A DNA stretch of 49,849 bases, taken from positions 1 through 49,849 of the forward strand of contig NZ_NAST01000018.1 in assembly GCF_002142215.1 (NCBI RefSeq), given 5' to 3'. The stretch is from Gilliamella sp. N-G2 (GTDB lineage: Bacteria > Pseudomonadota > Gammaproteobacteria > Enterobacterales > Orbaceae). The notes below the pieces were generated by a model. That model was given only the letters and a program-made list of their open reading frames with translations, had not been told where the DNA came from and did no database searches. Of this stretch, positions 1-9,763 are shown piece by piece. The first letter of the stretch is position 1. Each line of letters opens with the position of its first letter. Made by a program: the position numbers and the translations under genes.

Positions 1-2
1 AG

Positions 3-1109
3 TTTAAGGTAGCACTATTGGATTTAGATGTGCAGAGCAATTATCAGGATGCTGATGGAGATAAAATAAGGGAAGCACAACCATTTAAAACAAAAACGAC
101 GTACGCTTGGCAAGATAATGAAGGAAAAGAAATAAAAGAAGACAAAGCGGAAACGATAATAGGGTGTGGAAGTGGTTATTCAATGCCACTAACCTTGACG
201 ATAAAGACGTTAGTAAATACGTATTCAGAACATGGGATCCCTAATGAGAGTGATTCGGTTGAGTTGATAAAAAGTTATAAGATAGCGGCAAAATCTGAAT
301 TGTGTTATGCCAAACCTAATTCAACTATTGTTTATCCTGAAGCTCAATGGCTCAGCTATAATAGTGATGGCAGTGGAGAAGATTGGAATGATATCAATCG
401 AACAAGCAGACATGTTGTACATGGTGGAGGGTTTACCGCAGATTATGTTCCAGATATGGGCTTTAAAGCGAAACCAACCGTTTCAAGATTAACATTTCCC
501 ACTAGTGGATTTCCGGGAGCGAAGTTTCAGTTAGTCATGACAGGCGCTCAAAGTGATTATAGATTTACAATTATTAATAATCCTGGCGGGCAAGCAAGAA
601 TAGATGAAAATCAAGGTTTTGTAACTTTGAAAGGTAAACCAACAGGCTCTATAACAGTACAAGCAACGTTGATAAGGGATCCAAAAGTTATTCATCAATA
701 TACATTTAATCCGACGAGTTTTATTTGGTTGGAGCCTCAAGGAACCAACTATGTAACTTTTGATGATGCAAAAAATATATGTGGTGGTATACAAAACTTA
801 CCAACTTTAAGCATGTTTACTAATTCACCACAAAATAATATTGACAAAAATATTGATTGGCACTATTTCCCCAATACATTTACTCGTGCTATAGGTCAAG
901 GTCTTTTTGCTGAGTGGGGGTATACTGATTATAATGCTTATCCTGATTCTGATTGGGGTAAGTTTATTCAAGCAAAAGATGGTAAAGCGTACTATTGGAC
1001 TTCCAATGATCACTATAATGAAAATGTTATGTTCGTTGGTGATGCAAGAGCAGGAAACGTGAATGCATATCCGAAGTATTCGAAGCTTCTTGTAGCATGT
1101 AAAAGGTAA
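3..1109 (+). CDS. Adhesin-like secreted protein, 3' part (truncated by window edge)
   Basis: The reading frame is open to the left edge, so this is the C-terminal part of a longer protein; the TTG at 18 is only an internal codon. Visible landmarks are a DADGD acidic motif near the edge, a CGSGY segment, CYAKP, a FPTSGFPGA motif, then TRAIGQGLFAEWG, YWTSN and a final VAC close to the stop. The same landmarks recur in the same order in the protein at 25596-27080, so the two are paralogues. From memory, the R-x-[IV]-G...EWG...YWTS...C ending resembles the C-terminal adhesion domain of invasin/InvE-type inverse autotransporters; this is family knowledge, not a search result. Whether the missing N-terminus carries a beta-barrel and Ig-like repeats cannot be seen. 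The gene is followed by a strong hairpin at 1187-1230. Certain as a gene, moderate as an adhesin. Confidence 0.75.
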   Translation, partial: FKVALLDLDVQSNYQDADGDKIREAQPFKTKTTYAWQDNEGKEIKEDKAETIIGCGSGYSMPLTLTIKTLVNTYSEHGIPNESDSVELIKSYKIAAKSELCYAKPNSTIVYPEAQWLSYNSDGSGEDWNDINRTSRHVVHGGGFTADYVPDMGFKAKPTVSRLTFPTSGFPGAKFQLVMTGAQSDYRFTIINNPGGQARIDENQGFVTLKGKPTGSITVQATLIRDPKVIHQYTFNPTSFIWLEPQGTNYVTFDDAKNICGGIQNLPTLSMFTNSPQNNIDKNIDWHYFPNTFTRAIGQGLFAEWGYTDYNAYPDSDWGKFIQAKDGKAYYWTSNDHYNENVMFVGDARAGNVNAYPKYSKLLVACKR

Positions 1110-1186
1110 TATCTTAATGGTATTTTTAAAGAAAAAATTTGAGATTATTAAGAAATAAAACTTAATAAACTTTATAAGTTTCAAAC

Positions 1187-1230
1187 AAAAATTTCGTCTT
1201 AGGGCGTGAGCGACCTAAGACGAAATTTTT
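1187..1230 (+). terminator. Perfect 17-bp stem-loop, likely bidirectional terminator
   Basis: The arms at 1187-1203 and 1214-1230 are perfectly complementary and enclose a 10-base loop (GCGTGAGCGA). The stem starts with five A and ends with five T, so it could stop transcription from either side. It lies 77 bp after the stop of the adhesin-like gene. A similarly placed element with A/T ends and a GC-rich core follows the paralogue at 27126-27168. Confidence 0.7.
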
Positions 1231-1683
1231 AGGTTAAAAAATAGACTGATTTTATTTTTAGATCAACTTTTATAATCAATATTATTGGTCAATTAATCTT
1301 AGAGGTTGTTTGAAATTTATATCAGTTTGTGAAATTTTAAATAATTTTATTCATAAATTATATAGAAATATTTAAATACTATTTTAAGAGATTAGTACAG
1401 TTATAATCTAAATGATTCAAATCAACAAAAATAGAATTTTTGATGTTGGTTTAACAGATATTTTCTAATTCTTTTATGACCTTTTAGGCGTTGTAACAAA
1501 CAGTATTTTTGATACATAATTTTAAATCATCATAATTTTATTTATTTCTTCATTAACTACAAGAATAAAACATTATTTTCTTATATAACTTAAAAAGAAC
1601 AAAATATGACCTCTTGCTTTTATTATCATAACTAAACTTTAATAATCTAATTAGTAGAATGGTTTAGAGAATTATTCAATTTT
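1231..1683. other. AT-rich intergenic stretch, no gene seen
   Basis: About 450 bases between the adhesin terminator and the 3' end of mtlR. Very AT-rich, with no open frame that has a ribosome-binding site and no recognisable RNA. It separates an accessory gene from the mannitol operon and may hold decayed sequence. Confidence 0.5.
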
Positions 1684-2214
1684 CTATTTATTCACAATTC
1701 GTAAAGTTAAGTCGGTGATTGAGATGATTAGTGCTGAACGGATCACCTGTTGATGACGGTTTTGGTACAAGGATGATTTTAATGTGTCGACAATACCATT
1801 GTCTTGATTGGGTGGATAGTTCCAGTTAGGAGGAACTATCATATCGTGTAACAAACTGATTGGGCCTAAGATTTCATCATCTAGATAGGTGTAGTTTTTG
1901 CCATCTTGTTCTAGCTCGTCTAAAATTGCCATTAACAATTCAATGTCTTCATAATCTTCACGTGTGATAATCCCCAGAGCATAGAGTAATTTCAAGCAGA
2001 CCGAGGTGTCATTAAGCGGGCCATTTTTACCGATTAATGACGGGATGACAAACTTACTTGCATGGGGATCTTTACGAAAAACTTTTAGAATTAGTTGATT
2101 CACGCTGTCATTAATTAGTTTGATAGCAACCCTCAGCAAGCCATGTATATCGGCTTGCTGATTGAGTTTTTCCAGTATGGTGTCTTCTGCTAATGTCTGC
2201 TTTGGCATTGTCAC
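1684..2214 (-). CDS. mtlR: Mannitol operon repressor MtlR
   Basis: A 176-residue protein resembling E. coli MtlR along its length, with landmarks VFRKDPHASKF, GPLNDTSVCLKLLYALG, EDYEDIELLMA and DDEILGP. MtlR dampens expression of the mannitol PTS operon; it is an all-helical cytoplasmic protein without a classical helix-turn-helix. It is the third gene of mtlA-mtlD-mtlR, the same order as in E. coli. The GTG start at 2214 directly abuts the mtlD stop (no spacer), implying translational coupling; an in-frame ATG two codons later (2208) is the alternative start. No clear terminator follows the gene. Confidence 0.93.
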   Translation of the reverse strand: MTMPKQTLAEDTILEKLNQQADIHGLLRVAIKLINDSVNQLILKVFRKDPHASKFVIPSLIGKNGPLNDTSVCLKLLYALGIITREDYEDIELLMAILDELEQDGKNYTYLDDEILGPISLLHDMIVPPNWNYPPNQDNGIVDTLKSSLYQNRHQQVIRSALIISITDLTLRIVNK

Positions 2215-3375
2215 TTAAAATTGATGATTTTGCATAGCAGTATAAAGTTGTTCTATTTGGCTAACAACTGGATTATCACTTTCAATTTCAGAAATATTAC
2301 AAAATGCTTGTTTTAAGCTGCTTTTAGCAATTTGATTTGCTAAATCGATAGCTTGTTCGTCGTCATTATTGCGATAGTTAAGCGCTGCAGCAATACCAAT
2401 AAGTAAATTTTGGTTACCAAGTTGATATTCAAAGGTGCCCAATAATGGTTTAATTAAACGATCGCCCCGGCCTAATTTGCGTAGTGGTTGACGACCTACT
2501 CGGGCAGTATCATCGTGGAGATAAGGATTTTCAAAACGGCTTAGGATTTTTTCAATATATGCTTGATGTTTGACAGGATCAAAATGATAGCGTTTGATTA
2601 ACACTTGACCACTTTCTTCCATAGCGCCACGAACAATTTTACGAATTTTATCATTTAAGATCGCATCACGGATGGTAGCAATATTATTGTAGAAACCTAA
2701 ATAAGCTGTAATAGCATGTCCAGTATTTAGGGTAAATAATTTACGCTCCACAAAGGCCATCAGGTTATCAACAGACTCCATACCTTTGATTTGCGGGATC
2801 GCGCCAATAAATTGGGTTTTATCGACAATCCATTCCGAGAAAGTTTCAACCGTCACCTCTAATATATCGCCTGTTTTAGACGTTGCTGGTGGTACGATAC
2901 GGTCAACGGCTGAATCAACAAAGCCAATATGCTCATTAACCCATTGATGTAGATCATCAGGTAAATATTTAACAATTTCTTGTTTAAACTGGCTAGTGCC
3001 GCGCACCATGTTTTCACAAGCAATAATATTGAGTGGAGCATTGTTACCTGATGCATGGCGGGCGATAATACCTTGTGCAACACTTTGCGCAATACGAGCT
3101 AAAATTTGAGGACCCACCGCAGTTGTAACCAGATCGACCTTGGCAATGTAATCACTGACTTTAGGCGAGGTGCTGTTGATGGCATCAACATTCTTAACAA
3201 TTTCGCTCACCGATTGTTCACCGACCACATTGACTGGATATTGATGACGACTCGCTAGTTCATCAATCACTTGTTGATTAACATCAGCGAAGGTGACATG
3301 TACACCTGCATCAGATAATAGTTTACCAATAAAACCACGGCCGATATTGCCGGCGCCAAAATGTAATGCTTGCAT
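2215..3375 (-). CDS. mtlD: Mannitol-1-phosphate 5-dehydrogenase
   Basis: Oxidises mannitol-1-phosphate to fructose-6-phosphate with NAD, feeding imported mannitol into glycolysis. The 386-residue length is normal for the family. The N-terminus carries the Rossmann glycine-rich motif [13 protein letters not shown] (about residues 5-17). Further landmarks are [14 protein letters not shown], the family's [13 protein letters not shown], and [12 protein letters not shown] in the catalytic domain. The ATG at 3375 has an AAGGG ribosome-binding site about 8 bases upstream. It is separated from mtlA by 76 bp that contain a stem-loop, and abuts mtlR. Confidence 0.96.
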   Translation of the reverse strand: MQALHFGAGNIGRGFIGKLLSDAGVHVTFADVNQQVIDELASRHQYPVNVVGEQSVSEIVKNVDAINSTSPKVSDYIAKVDLVTTAVGPQILARIAQSVAQGIIARHASGNNAPLNIIACENMVRGTSQFKQEIVKYLPDDLHQWVNEHIGFVDSAVDRIVPPATSKTGDILEVTVETFSEWIVDKTQFIGAIPQIKGMESVDNLMAFVERKLFTLNTGHAITAYLGFYNNIATIRDAILNDKIRKIVRGAMEESGQVLIKRYHFDPVKHQAYIEKILSRFENPYLHDDTARVGRQPLRKLGRGDRLIKPLLGTFEYQLGNQNLLIGIAAALNYRNNDDEQAIDLANQIAKSSLKQAFCNISEIESDNPVVSQIEQLYTAMQNHQF

Positions 3376-3414
3376 AATAAAACCCTTAATCTCAAATCAT
3401 TTTTAATATGTTAG

Positions 3415-3442
3415 ACTACTTCCTAGCTAATCAGGAAGTAGT
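3415..3442 (-). other. Intercistronic stem-loop between mtlA and mtlD
   Basis: The arms 3415-3424 and 3433-3442 form a perfect 10-bp stem (ACTACTTCCT / AGGAAGTAGT) with an 8-base loop, just after the mtlA stop on the transcribed strand. No T-run follows, so it is more likely an mRNA-stabilising or partial-attenuation hairpin that sets the mtlA/mtlD ratio than a full terminator. Confidence 0.5.
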
Positions 3443-3451
3443 TAAGTTGTA

Positions 3452-5320
3452 TTAGCTTAATATTGCTAAAACTTCTTGAATATTATTAGTGGTAGCCAAT
3501 TTTGCAATAATCTTTTCGTCATCAAGTGCATTGGTTAATTTAGCGATAACATCAAGATGTTCATTGTTGCGAGCGGCAATACCAATTACAATTTTAGCTT
3601 TGTCCTGCTCCTCTTCACCAAATTGTACACCTGCTGGGTATTGGCAAAATACGATACCGGTATTAATGACATCATCCTTAGCCTCAATTGTGCCATGTGG
3701 AACTGCAATTGATTCGCCTAAGTAAGTGGAAGTCAGACGTTCACGTTCTAACATGGCTTCGACATAAGTCGGTTTCACATAACCTTTTTCAACCAATTTT
3801 TGACCTGCAAAGCGAATAGCTTCTTCTTTAGTTTGTGCGGTTAGACCTAAAAAGATATTTGTTTCATTCAATTTAAATAACGGTTGTTGGCTGTCTGTTT
3901 TTGATAGCGTAGTGGGCGCGACCTCTTGACCTCTTGCCTTGATTAAATCATTCACCAATTGATTATATAAATCACTATCTAAAAAGTTAGTTAATGAGAT
4001 ATGATAAGCGTTGGGCGCATATTGTTTAGCACGTGCAGTTAAGTCTTTGTGGGTGATGATGATATCAGCATCTGTTGGCAAATTATTAATCGCTAGATTG
4101 GTCACATTAATATCTAAATGAGTATCTTCTATTTTTTTACGTAATACGCCGGCGCCCATCGCACTTGAACCCATGCCGGCATCACAAGCAACGATAATTT
4201 TTTTCACCTTAGTAAGGTCTAGTTTACCGTTGGTTACTCCTTTAGCTTCGTTTTTCATGTTAGAAACATCAGATTTGGCATCTTCAAAGCTTTTATCAGC
4301 ATTTTTAGTTGTTTTTAACAAAATCGCAGAACTAATGAAAGTCACTGCTGCTGCCGCGATGACGGATGCGCTTACACCAAGAAGCGAATCTTTTGGTGTA
4401 ACAGCAAGTACAGCAATGATAGAACCTGGTGAAGCAGGTGAACTTAAACCTGCACCAAAAATAGTCAATGTAAATACGCCTGTCATACCACCACAGATCA
4501 TAGCAATGATCAAACGAGGATTCATTAATACATATGGGAAGTAAATTTCGTGAATACCTCCAAAGAAGTGAATAATTGCCGCACCACTGGCCGATCCTTT
4601 TGCAGCACCTTTTCCAAAAAACATATAAGCAAGTAATAAACCCAACCCAGGACCAGGGTTTGCTTCAATTAAAAAGAAAATCGATTGAGTGTGTTCCGCG
4701 GCTTGTTGAATACCTAGTGGTGAAAATACGCCGTGGTTAATTGCATTATTTAAAAATAGGATTTTTGCCGGTTCAACAATAACAGAGGTTAATGGTAGTA
4801 AATTATGTTGAACCATGAAGTCAACACCACTAGCAAGTACATTTGATGCAACAACTACTGATGGGCCTATAGCAAAGAATGATAATAAAGCAAGTAACAT
4901 ACCAATAATGCCAGCAGAAAAGTTATTCACTAACATTTCAAACCCACTTTTGATTTTACCGTCAATCACTTTATCGAATTGCTTACTGACCCAACCACCA
5001 AGAGGGCCGACTATCATGGCACCTAAGAACATTGGAATGGCAGAACCAACAACGACACCCATAGTGGTAATTGCTCCCACAACGGCACCGCGTTCACCGT
5101 GAACAAGTTTGCCACCGGTATAACCGATTAATAATGGTAGTAAATAAGTGATCATTGGGCTTACTAATTTTGCTACTGTTTCATTTGGGTACCATCCGGT
5201 AGGAATAAAGATAGCGGTTATAAATCCCCAAGCAATAAATGCGCCTATATTTGGCATCACCATGTTGCTTAAAAATCGCCCAAAATTTTGGACTTTTAGT
5301 TTAATGTTTGATGTTGTCAT
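3452..5320 (-). CDS. mtlA: PTS mannitol transporter subunit IICBA
   Basis: Imports and phosphorylates mannitol at the inner membrane using the phosphate of HPr. The 622-residue protein has all three classical domains: a membrane IIC part (about 1-340) with the GGIHEIYFPY loop at 254-263 and NHGVFSPLGIQQ; a IIB part (about 372-465) with the phospho-cysteine C379 in ACDAGMGSSA; and a IIA part (about 480-622) with the phospho-histidine H542 in VPHGTIEAK. Length and order match E. coli MtlA. The ATG at 5320 follows an AAGGAAAG ribosome-binding site. Upstream lie two perfect CRP boxes, so catabolite control by cAMP-CRP is expected. First gene of mtlADR. Confidence 0.97.
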   Translation of the reverse strand: MTTSNIKLKVQNFGRFLSNMVMPNIGAFIAWGFITAIFIPTGWYPNETVAKLVSPMITYLLPLLIGYTGGKLVHGERGAVVGAITTMGVVVGSAIPMFLGAMIVGPLGGWVSKQFDKVIDGKIKSGFEMLVNNFSAGIIGMLLALLSFFAIGPSVVVASNVLASGVDFMVQHNLLPLTSVIVEPAKILFLNNAINHGVFSPLGIQQAAEHTQSIFFLIEANPGPGLGLLLAYMFFGKGAAKGSASGAAIIHFFGGIHEIYFPYVLMNPRLIIAMICGGMTGVFTLTIFGAGLSSPASPGSIIAVLAVTPKDSLLGVSASVIAAAAVTFISSAILLKTTKNADKSFEDAKSDVSNMKNEAKGVTNGKLDLTKVKKIIVACDAGMGSSAMGAGVLRKKIEDTHLDINVTNLAINNLPTDADIIITHKDLTARAKQYAPNAYHISLTNFLDSDLYNQLVNDLIKARGQEVAPTTLSKTDSQQPLFKLNETNIFLGLTAQTKEEAIRFAGQKLVEKGYVKPTYVEAMLERERLTSTYLGESIAVPHGTIEAKDDVINTGIVFCQYPAGVQFGEEEQDKAKIVIGIAARNNEHLDVIAKLTNALDDEKIIAKLATTNNIQEVLAILS

Positions 5321-5408
5321 ACTAATCTTTCCTTATTGATTGACATAATCATTATGCAACTATTGTAGAAGTATTTAGTTAGTAGATTCATCAAAAATAA
5401 TCAAAAAA

Positions 5409-5424
5409 TGTGATAAACATCACA
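5409..5424. promoter_or_regulatory. Perfect CRP box, mtlA-proximal
   Basis: The sequence TGTGATAAACATCACA matches both half-sites of the CRP consensus TGTGA-N6-TCACA exactly. It lies 89 bp upstream of the mtlA start codon, just upstream of the candidate promoter around 5341-5380 on the minus strand. Confidence 0.85.
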
Positions 5425-5452
5425 CTGTTAAAAGTGGCGTATTTTCTTGTTT

Positions 5453-5468
5453 TGTGATTTAGATCACA
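5453..5468. promoter_or_regulatory. Perfect CRP box, mtlA-distal
   Basis: The sequence TGTGATTTAGATCACA is a second exact match to TGTGA-N6-TCACA, 44 bp (about four helical turns) from the first, so both could be bound on the same face. E. coli mtlA is also controlled by several CRP sites. The site may also serve the divergent small gene at 5719. Confidence 0.85.
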
Positions 5469-5718
5469 TTTCCGCCTTGGGTAACCACAAGAATGGGGTA
5501 ATTGGCCGTTGTATGAGTGAATTGGTGGCTATCAGAGTAAAGTAAAGGTAAAAATGATAATTTATTGATACGTTACCAGCATTTAATTGCATTATTGTGA
5601 ATAGTTTTATCTCAGATTAAAATTTGTTATTATTTGCAGGCTTTGGCTTGATATTAATTTTATAATAAATTATTTAATCAGTAGATTTTAATTAAGCATC
5701 TTTTTGAATAGAGGTAAA

Positions 5719-6027
5719 ATGAAAGCACTATCAATTGTTGGATTAATTTTCGCTATAATATCTATTTTTATTCCTATATTTGGTATATTTATCGCCATGT
5801 TATGTAGTTTATTAGCATTAATTACATTCGTTAAGCAACCAACTATTTCTGGTGCTATTTTTGGTATTAATATCATTAACACAGCATTTTTGTCTCCAGT
5901 ATTAGCTTCTGCAGCCGCAAATTCAGGAATTGGTACTTATCTATTTTTTGTTAAATATCATGTAGTATTGATGTTTGTTGCCTTTATTTTATATTTAATT
6001 TTCCGCAAAAAAAACAGTGCGGCATAG
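5719..6027 (+). CDS. Small multi-pass membrane protein of unknown function
   Basis: A 102-residue, strongly hydrophobic protein with about three or four membrane segments (roughly residues 5-20, 22-42, 47-70 and 80-97) and a basic C-terminal tail (FRKKNSAA). The ATG at 5719 is preceded by GAGG four bases upstream; a TTG at 5704 in the same frame is a worse start. I do not recognise the family. It is monocistronic, divergent from mtlA and convergent with glmS. Hydrophobicity, the start signal and a codon bias like its neighbours support a real gene. Confidence 0.65.
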   Translation: MKALSIVGLIFAIISIFIPIFGIFIAMLCSLLALITFVKQPTISGAIFGINIINTAFLSPVLASAAANSGIGTYLFFVKYHVVLMFVAFILYLIFRKKNSAA

Positions 6028-6405
6028 TCTCTGGTTAGACTGAAAAATCAATTTGCTGAATAACCCTATGAGTTTATAAATTTTATTAAATAATAGTTAG
6101 TAAAAGTTAATAGTCATTCTATTTTTATCAATCCAATTTAATAAAGTTTAATTAATTATTTTATTGATATTTAAATATTGTTTATAGTTGCTATCAAAAT
6201 TATAAAAAATAGTTGAGACATTTTAGATGAAAGGAGGCAATAAAGTTAAGATAGCTATTTAAACAACTAGCAATTCATTAGTAAGAGAAGCTATGCAAAT
6301 ATTTTTATAAACTATAAATGCTTGTTATGAGGTTTTAATAAGTAAATGTGAGAACTTTTTCCTAAAGATCCTATTAAAGCAAGCCCTCACATTTAATCTA
6401 ATAAA
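6028..6405. other. Intergenic region downstream of glmS with one long-loop inverted repeat
   Basis: About 380 AT-rich bases between the convergent small membrane gene and glmS. The only structure noted is a 9-bp inverted repeat, AAATGTGAG at 6344-6352 and CTCACATTT at 6386-6394, just past the glmS stop. The 33-base loop and lack of a T-run make it a weak terminator candidate. No gene is seen. Confidence 0.4.
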
Positions 6406-8238
6406 TTACTCCACTGTTACTGATTTTGCTAGGTTACGTGGTTGATCGACATCGGTACCTTTAATTAGGGCAACATGGTAAGCAAGTAATTGTGTCGGTA
6501 CGGTGTAGTAGATTGGTGCAGTGAGTTCTTCAATATGTGGTAAATCGATAATATGCATAGTATCGTCACTGACAAAACCTGCATCTTGCTCGGCAAACAC
6601 ATAAAGTTGGCCACCACGGGCACGCACTTCTTCAATATTGGCTTTGAGTTTTTCGAGTAAGTCATTGGTTGGCGCCATTACAATCACTGGCATATCGGCA
6701 TCAATTAACGCTAAAGGACCATGTTTTAATTCACCAGCGGCGTAAGCTTCGGCATGAATATATGAGATCTCTTTTAATTTTAATGACGCTTCCATAGCGA
6801 TTGGGTACTCGTCGCCACGGCCTAAAAATAGTGCATGGTGTTTATTGACAAAGTGACCTGCAAGTTTTTTGATTATAGGTTCTGCCATTAACACTTGTTC
6901 AATGCGGTTTGGTAAGGTTTGCAGGGCATGGACGATCGCTTGTTCGGTGATTTCGGCCATATTATTAAGTCGCCCTAATTTGGCCACTAAAAGTAATAAT
7001 ACTGTCAATTGGGTGGTAAAAGCTTTGGTTGAAGCAACGCCAATTTCAACGCCAGCTTTGGTCAATAACACCAAATCCGCTTCACGCACCAGAGTCGAGG
7101 CCGCCACATTACAGACAGCAAGGGTACTTAGGTAATTATTCTCTTTTGCTAAGCGTAATGCCGCAAGGGTATCTGCCGTTTCACCTGATTGTGATAGGGT
7201 GATAAATAAACTGTTTTTACGACGCGCGGGTTTTCGATAGCGGAATTCTGAGGCGATTTCAACGTCACAAGGAATACCGGCCAAGGCTTCAAACCAATAA
7301 CGAGCCACCATACCAGCATTATAAGCGGTACCACAAGCAACGATTTGCACATGTTCAACTTGTTTGAGAATATTTTCAGCATCGATGCCAAGTTCAGATA
7401 AATCCACTTTGCCATGCGCCATTCGGCCTTCAAGAGTATTTTTGATGGCATTAGGTTGTTCGTAAATCTCTTTCTGCATGTAGTGACTAAAGCCGGCTTT
7501 ACTGCCTGCGTCATATTTAGCATCAGACTCAATACAAGGGCGATCGACTTCTTGATAATTTTTGTCAAAAATAGTTACTGTGCGATGGGTGACTAATGCA
7601 ATATCACCTTCCTCTAAAAAGATAAATTGCCGAGTAACCGGTAATAACGCTAACTGATCTGAGGCAATAAAGTTTTCGCCAACACCACAACCAATTACTA
7701 ATGGGCTACCTGATCGGGCTGCAACTAAAATGTCTGGATTGCGAGTATCCATTACCACTGTGCCATAAGCACCGCGTAATTGTGGGATTGCTTTTTGTAC
7801 CGCTTCAAACAGTGAGCAATCTTCGGTTGTAATAATATCGTGAATTAAGTGAGCAATAACTTCAGTATCGGTTTCTGAACGAAATTGGTAGCCTTTTGCG
7901 ATGAGTGTTTCACGTAGGGGTTCAAAATTTTCGATAATGCCATTATGAACTACGGCAATAAAGCCCGATACATGTGGGTGCGCATTGTGTTCGACTGGTT
8001 CGCCGTGCGTTGCCCAGCGAGTATGCGCAATCCCTGTTGATCCTTTGATCGGATGCTCGTCTAGTGCATCTTTAAGCGCCTTTACTTTTCCGACACGTCT
8101 TACTCGCTGTAATTCACCAGTAGGTGAGATAATTGCCAGTCCAGCAGAATCATAACCACGATATTCTAATCGTTTTAACCCTTCTAATAATATTTCTGCC
8201 ACATCACGCTTGGCGATAGCACCGACAATACCACACAT
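6406..8238 (-). CDS. glmS: Glutamine--fructose-6-phosphate aminotransferase
   Basis: Makes glucosamine-6-phosphate from fructose-6-phosphate and glutamine, the first committed step to UDP-GlcNAc for peptidoglycan and lipid A. The 610-residue length is typical. The N-terminal class II glutaminase domain begins MCGIVG, so Cys2 is the nucleophile. Two SIS sugar-isomerase domains follow ([12 protein letters not shown] in the first; [26 protein letters not shown] in the second), and the protein ends in [13 protein letters not shown] as in other GlmS proteins. GAGGA lies 8 bases before the ATG at 8238. It is 3 bp downstream of glmU and surely cotranscribed. Confidence 0.98.
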   Translation of the reverse strand: MCGIVGAIAKRDVAEILLEGLKRLEYRGYDSAGLAIISPTGELQRVRRVGKVKALKDALDEHPIKGSTGIAHTRWATHGEPVEHNAHPHVSGFIAVVHNGIIENFEPLRETLIAKGYQFRSETDTEVIAHLIHDIITTEDCSLFEAVQKAIPQLRGAYGTVVMDTRNPDILVAARSGSPLVIGCGVGENFIASDQLALLPVTRQFIFLEEGDIALVTHRTVTIFDKNYQEVDRPCIESDAKYDAGSKAGFSHYMQKEIYEQPNAIKNTLEGRMAHGKVDLSELGIDAENILKQVEHVQIVACGTAYNAGMVARYWFEALAGIPCDVEIASEFRYRKPARRKNSLFITLSQSGETADTLAALRLAKENNYLSTLAVCNVAASTLVREADLVLLTKAGVEIGVASTKAFTTQLTVLLLLVAKLGRLNNMAEITEQAIVHALQTLPNRIEQVLMAEPIIKKLAGHFVNKHHALFLGRGDEYPIAMEASLKLKEISYIHAEAYAAGELKHGPLALIDADMPVIVMAPTNDLLEKLKANIEEVRARGGQLYVFAEQDAGFVSDDTMHIIDLPHIEELTAPIYYTVPTQLLAYHVALIKGTDVDQPRNLAKSVTVE

Positions 8239-8241
8239 TAT

Positions 8242-9624
8242 TTATTCCTCTTTAAATTTAGTTGGTCTTTTCCAACCAGCAAGTTGTTTCTGTTTTACGC
8301 GACTAATTACAAGTTCATTTTCATTGACATCATTGGTTACCGTTGTCCCCGCGGCAATGGTTGCCCCTTTACCAATTTTGACAGGTGCAATAAGTTGGCT
8401 GTCAGAACCGACAAACACGTCATCGGCAATCACGGTTTTAAATTTGTTGGCACCATCATAGTTACAGGTAATTGTGCCGGCGCCGATGTTGACGTTACTC
8501 CCAATTTCACTATCACCTAAATAACTTAGATGACCTGCTTTGCTGGCCTTACCGAGATGAGCTTTTTTCAATTCGACAAAGTTACCTACATGAGCATGAT
8601 CATCAAGTTTGCTACCTGGTCGTATACGGGCAAAAGGGCCGATAGTACAATACTCGGCAATGACTGAATCTTCAATTACAGTGTAAGGACTAATTTCGCT
8701 GTTATCAGCAATGGTGCAGTTTTTCAAAATAGAGCCGGCACCGATAAAGACATTATTTCCTAATGTAACCTCACCTTGGATAATCACGTTAGTATCAATT
8801 GTGACATCCTTGCCATGGGTTAACTTACCGCGTAAATCAAAGCGTGCTGGATCAAGTAACGTAACGCCAGCAAGTAAAAGTTGCTCGGCTTGATGCTGTT
8901 GATAATGGCGCTCTAAGGTTGCTAACTGCAAGCGGTTGTTAACACCTTCAACTTCGAATTGTTTTATTGGGTGTGAAGTCAAAATTTCATAACCATCTTG
9001 GTAAGCAAATGCGATAATATCGGTTAAATAGAACTCTTTTTGCGCATTGTGATTGGTTAAGCGCGATAGCCACTGTTTAAGTAATTTGCCAGTTACAAGC
9101 ATGATACCAGTATTAATTTCAGTAATTTTTTGCTGTTCAGCATTGGCATCTTTTTGTTCAACAATAGCCACAACTTTACCGTCTTTACGTTCGATTCGAC
9201 CATAACCAGTTGGATCATCTAAAATCACCGTCAATAAGGCAATGCCTTCTTGTGGCTTACTGGCGATAAGATTTTGCAAGGTTTCAATTGAGATAAGTGG
9301 CGTATCACCATATAAAATCAAGATATCTTCATCATCTTGAATAAAAGGAATAGCTTGTTGAACAGCATGTCCTGTACCCAACTGTTCAGCTTGATAAACC
9401 AGTTGAACAGGTTGATCTTGTAGCGATTTTTCCAACTCGCTTTTGCCATGACCATAAACAATATTGATGCGATCAGTATTAAGTTGTTGAACTGTATCAA
9501 TAACATGTTGTAACATCGGCTTACCGCCGATTTTTTGTAAAACTTTAGGTAGGTTGGAATACATCCGTGTGCCTTTTCCTGCCGCCAAAATAATTGCACT
9601 ACGTTTTGGAGGTGAAATTGCCAT
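8242..9624 (-). CDS. glmU: Bifunctional GlmU: GlcN-1-P acetyltransferase / GlcNAc-1-P uridylyltransferase
   Basis: Catalyses the last two steps of UDP-GlcNAc synthesis. The 460-residue protein has an N-terminal nucleotidyltransferase domain ([18 protein letters not shown] at about 10-27, DTPLI, NTGIM) and, from about residue 250, a left-handed beta-helix of hexapeptide repeats with the acetyltransferase site ([23 protein letters not shown]). The ATG at 9624 has GGAA about 8 bases upstream. First gene of glmU-glmS; the pair makes UDP-GlcNAc from fructose-6-phosphate, the product of the mannitol pathway encoded next door. Confidence 0.98.
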   Translation of the reverse strand: MAISPPKRSAIILAAGKGTRMYSNLPKVLQKIGGKPMLQHVIDTVQQLNTDRINIVYGHGKSELEKSLQDQPVQLVYQAEQLGTGHAVQQAIPFIQDDEDILILYGDTPLISIETLQNLIASKPQEGIALLTVILDDPTGYGRIERKDGKVVAIVEQKDANAEQQKITEINTGIMLVTGKLLKQWLSRLTNHNAQKEFYLTDIIAFAYQDGYEILTSHPIKQFEVEGVNNRLQLATLERHYQQHQAEQLLLAGVTLLDPARFDLRGKLTHGKDVTIDTNVIIQGEVTLGNNVFIGAGSILKNCTIADNSEISPYTVIEDSVIAEYCTIGPFARIRPGSKLDDHAHVGNFVELKKAHLGKASKAGHLSYLGDSEIGSNVNIGAGTITCNYDGANKFKTVIADDVFVGSDSQLIAPVKIGKGATIAAGTTVTNDVNENELVISRVKQKQLAGWKRPTKFKEE

Positions 9625-9763
9625 AATCAGTTCCGGTCTGGTTAAATAAAGCTAATACTATAATCAAAGTTTTTCACAAAATCACCCCGAAATTGTTAAT
9701 TTTTATCATAAAAAAAGTTTTACGATTATCTATTCCGCTAATCTTTGCGCTGAAACTTCATTA

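Noticed and set aside
825-1184. 119-codon open frame on the minus strand over the adhesin-like gene
   Set aside because: Product is a low-complexity Ile/Phe/Ser-rich string typical of antisense to AT-rich coding DNA; no ribosome-binding site.
1187-1230. Possible integron attC site or mobile-element end
   Set aside because: The fold is perfect and short, with no attC core-site motif, no integrase and no target duplications; a terminator explains it better.
4173-4544. 123-codon open frame on the plus strand inside mtlA
   Set aside because: Antisense to a highly conserved PTS gene; lacks a start signal and matches no family. It is a shadow of mtlA codons.
7149-7568. 139-codon minus-strand frame inside glmS
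   Set aside because: Out-of-frame on the same strand as glmS, which is intact throughout.
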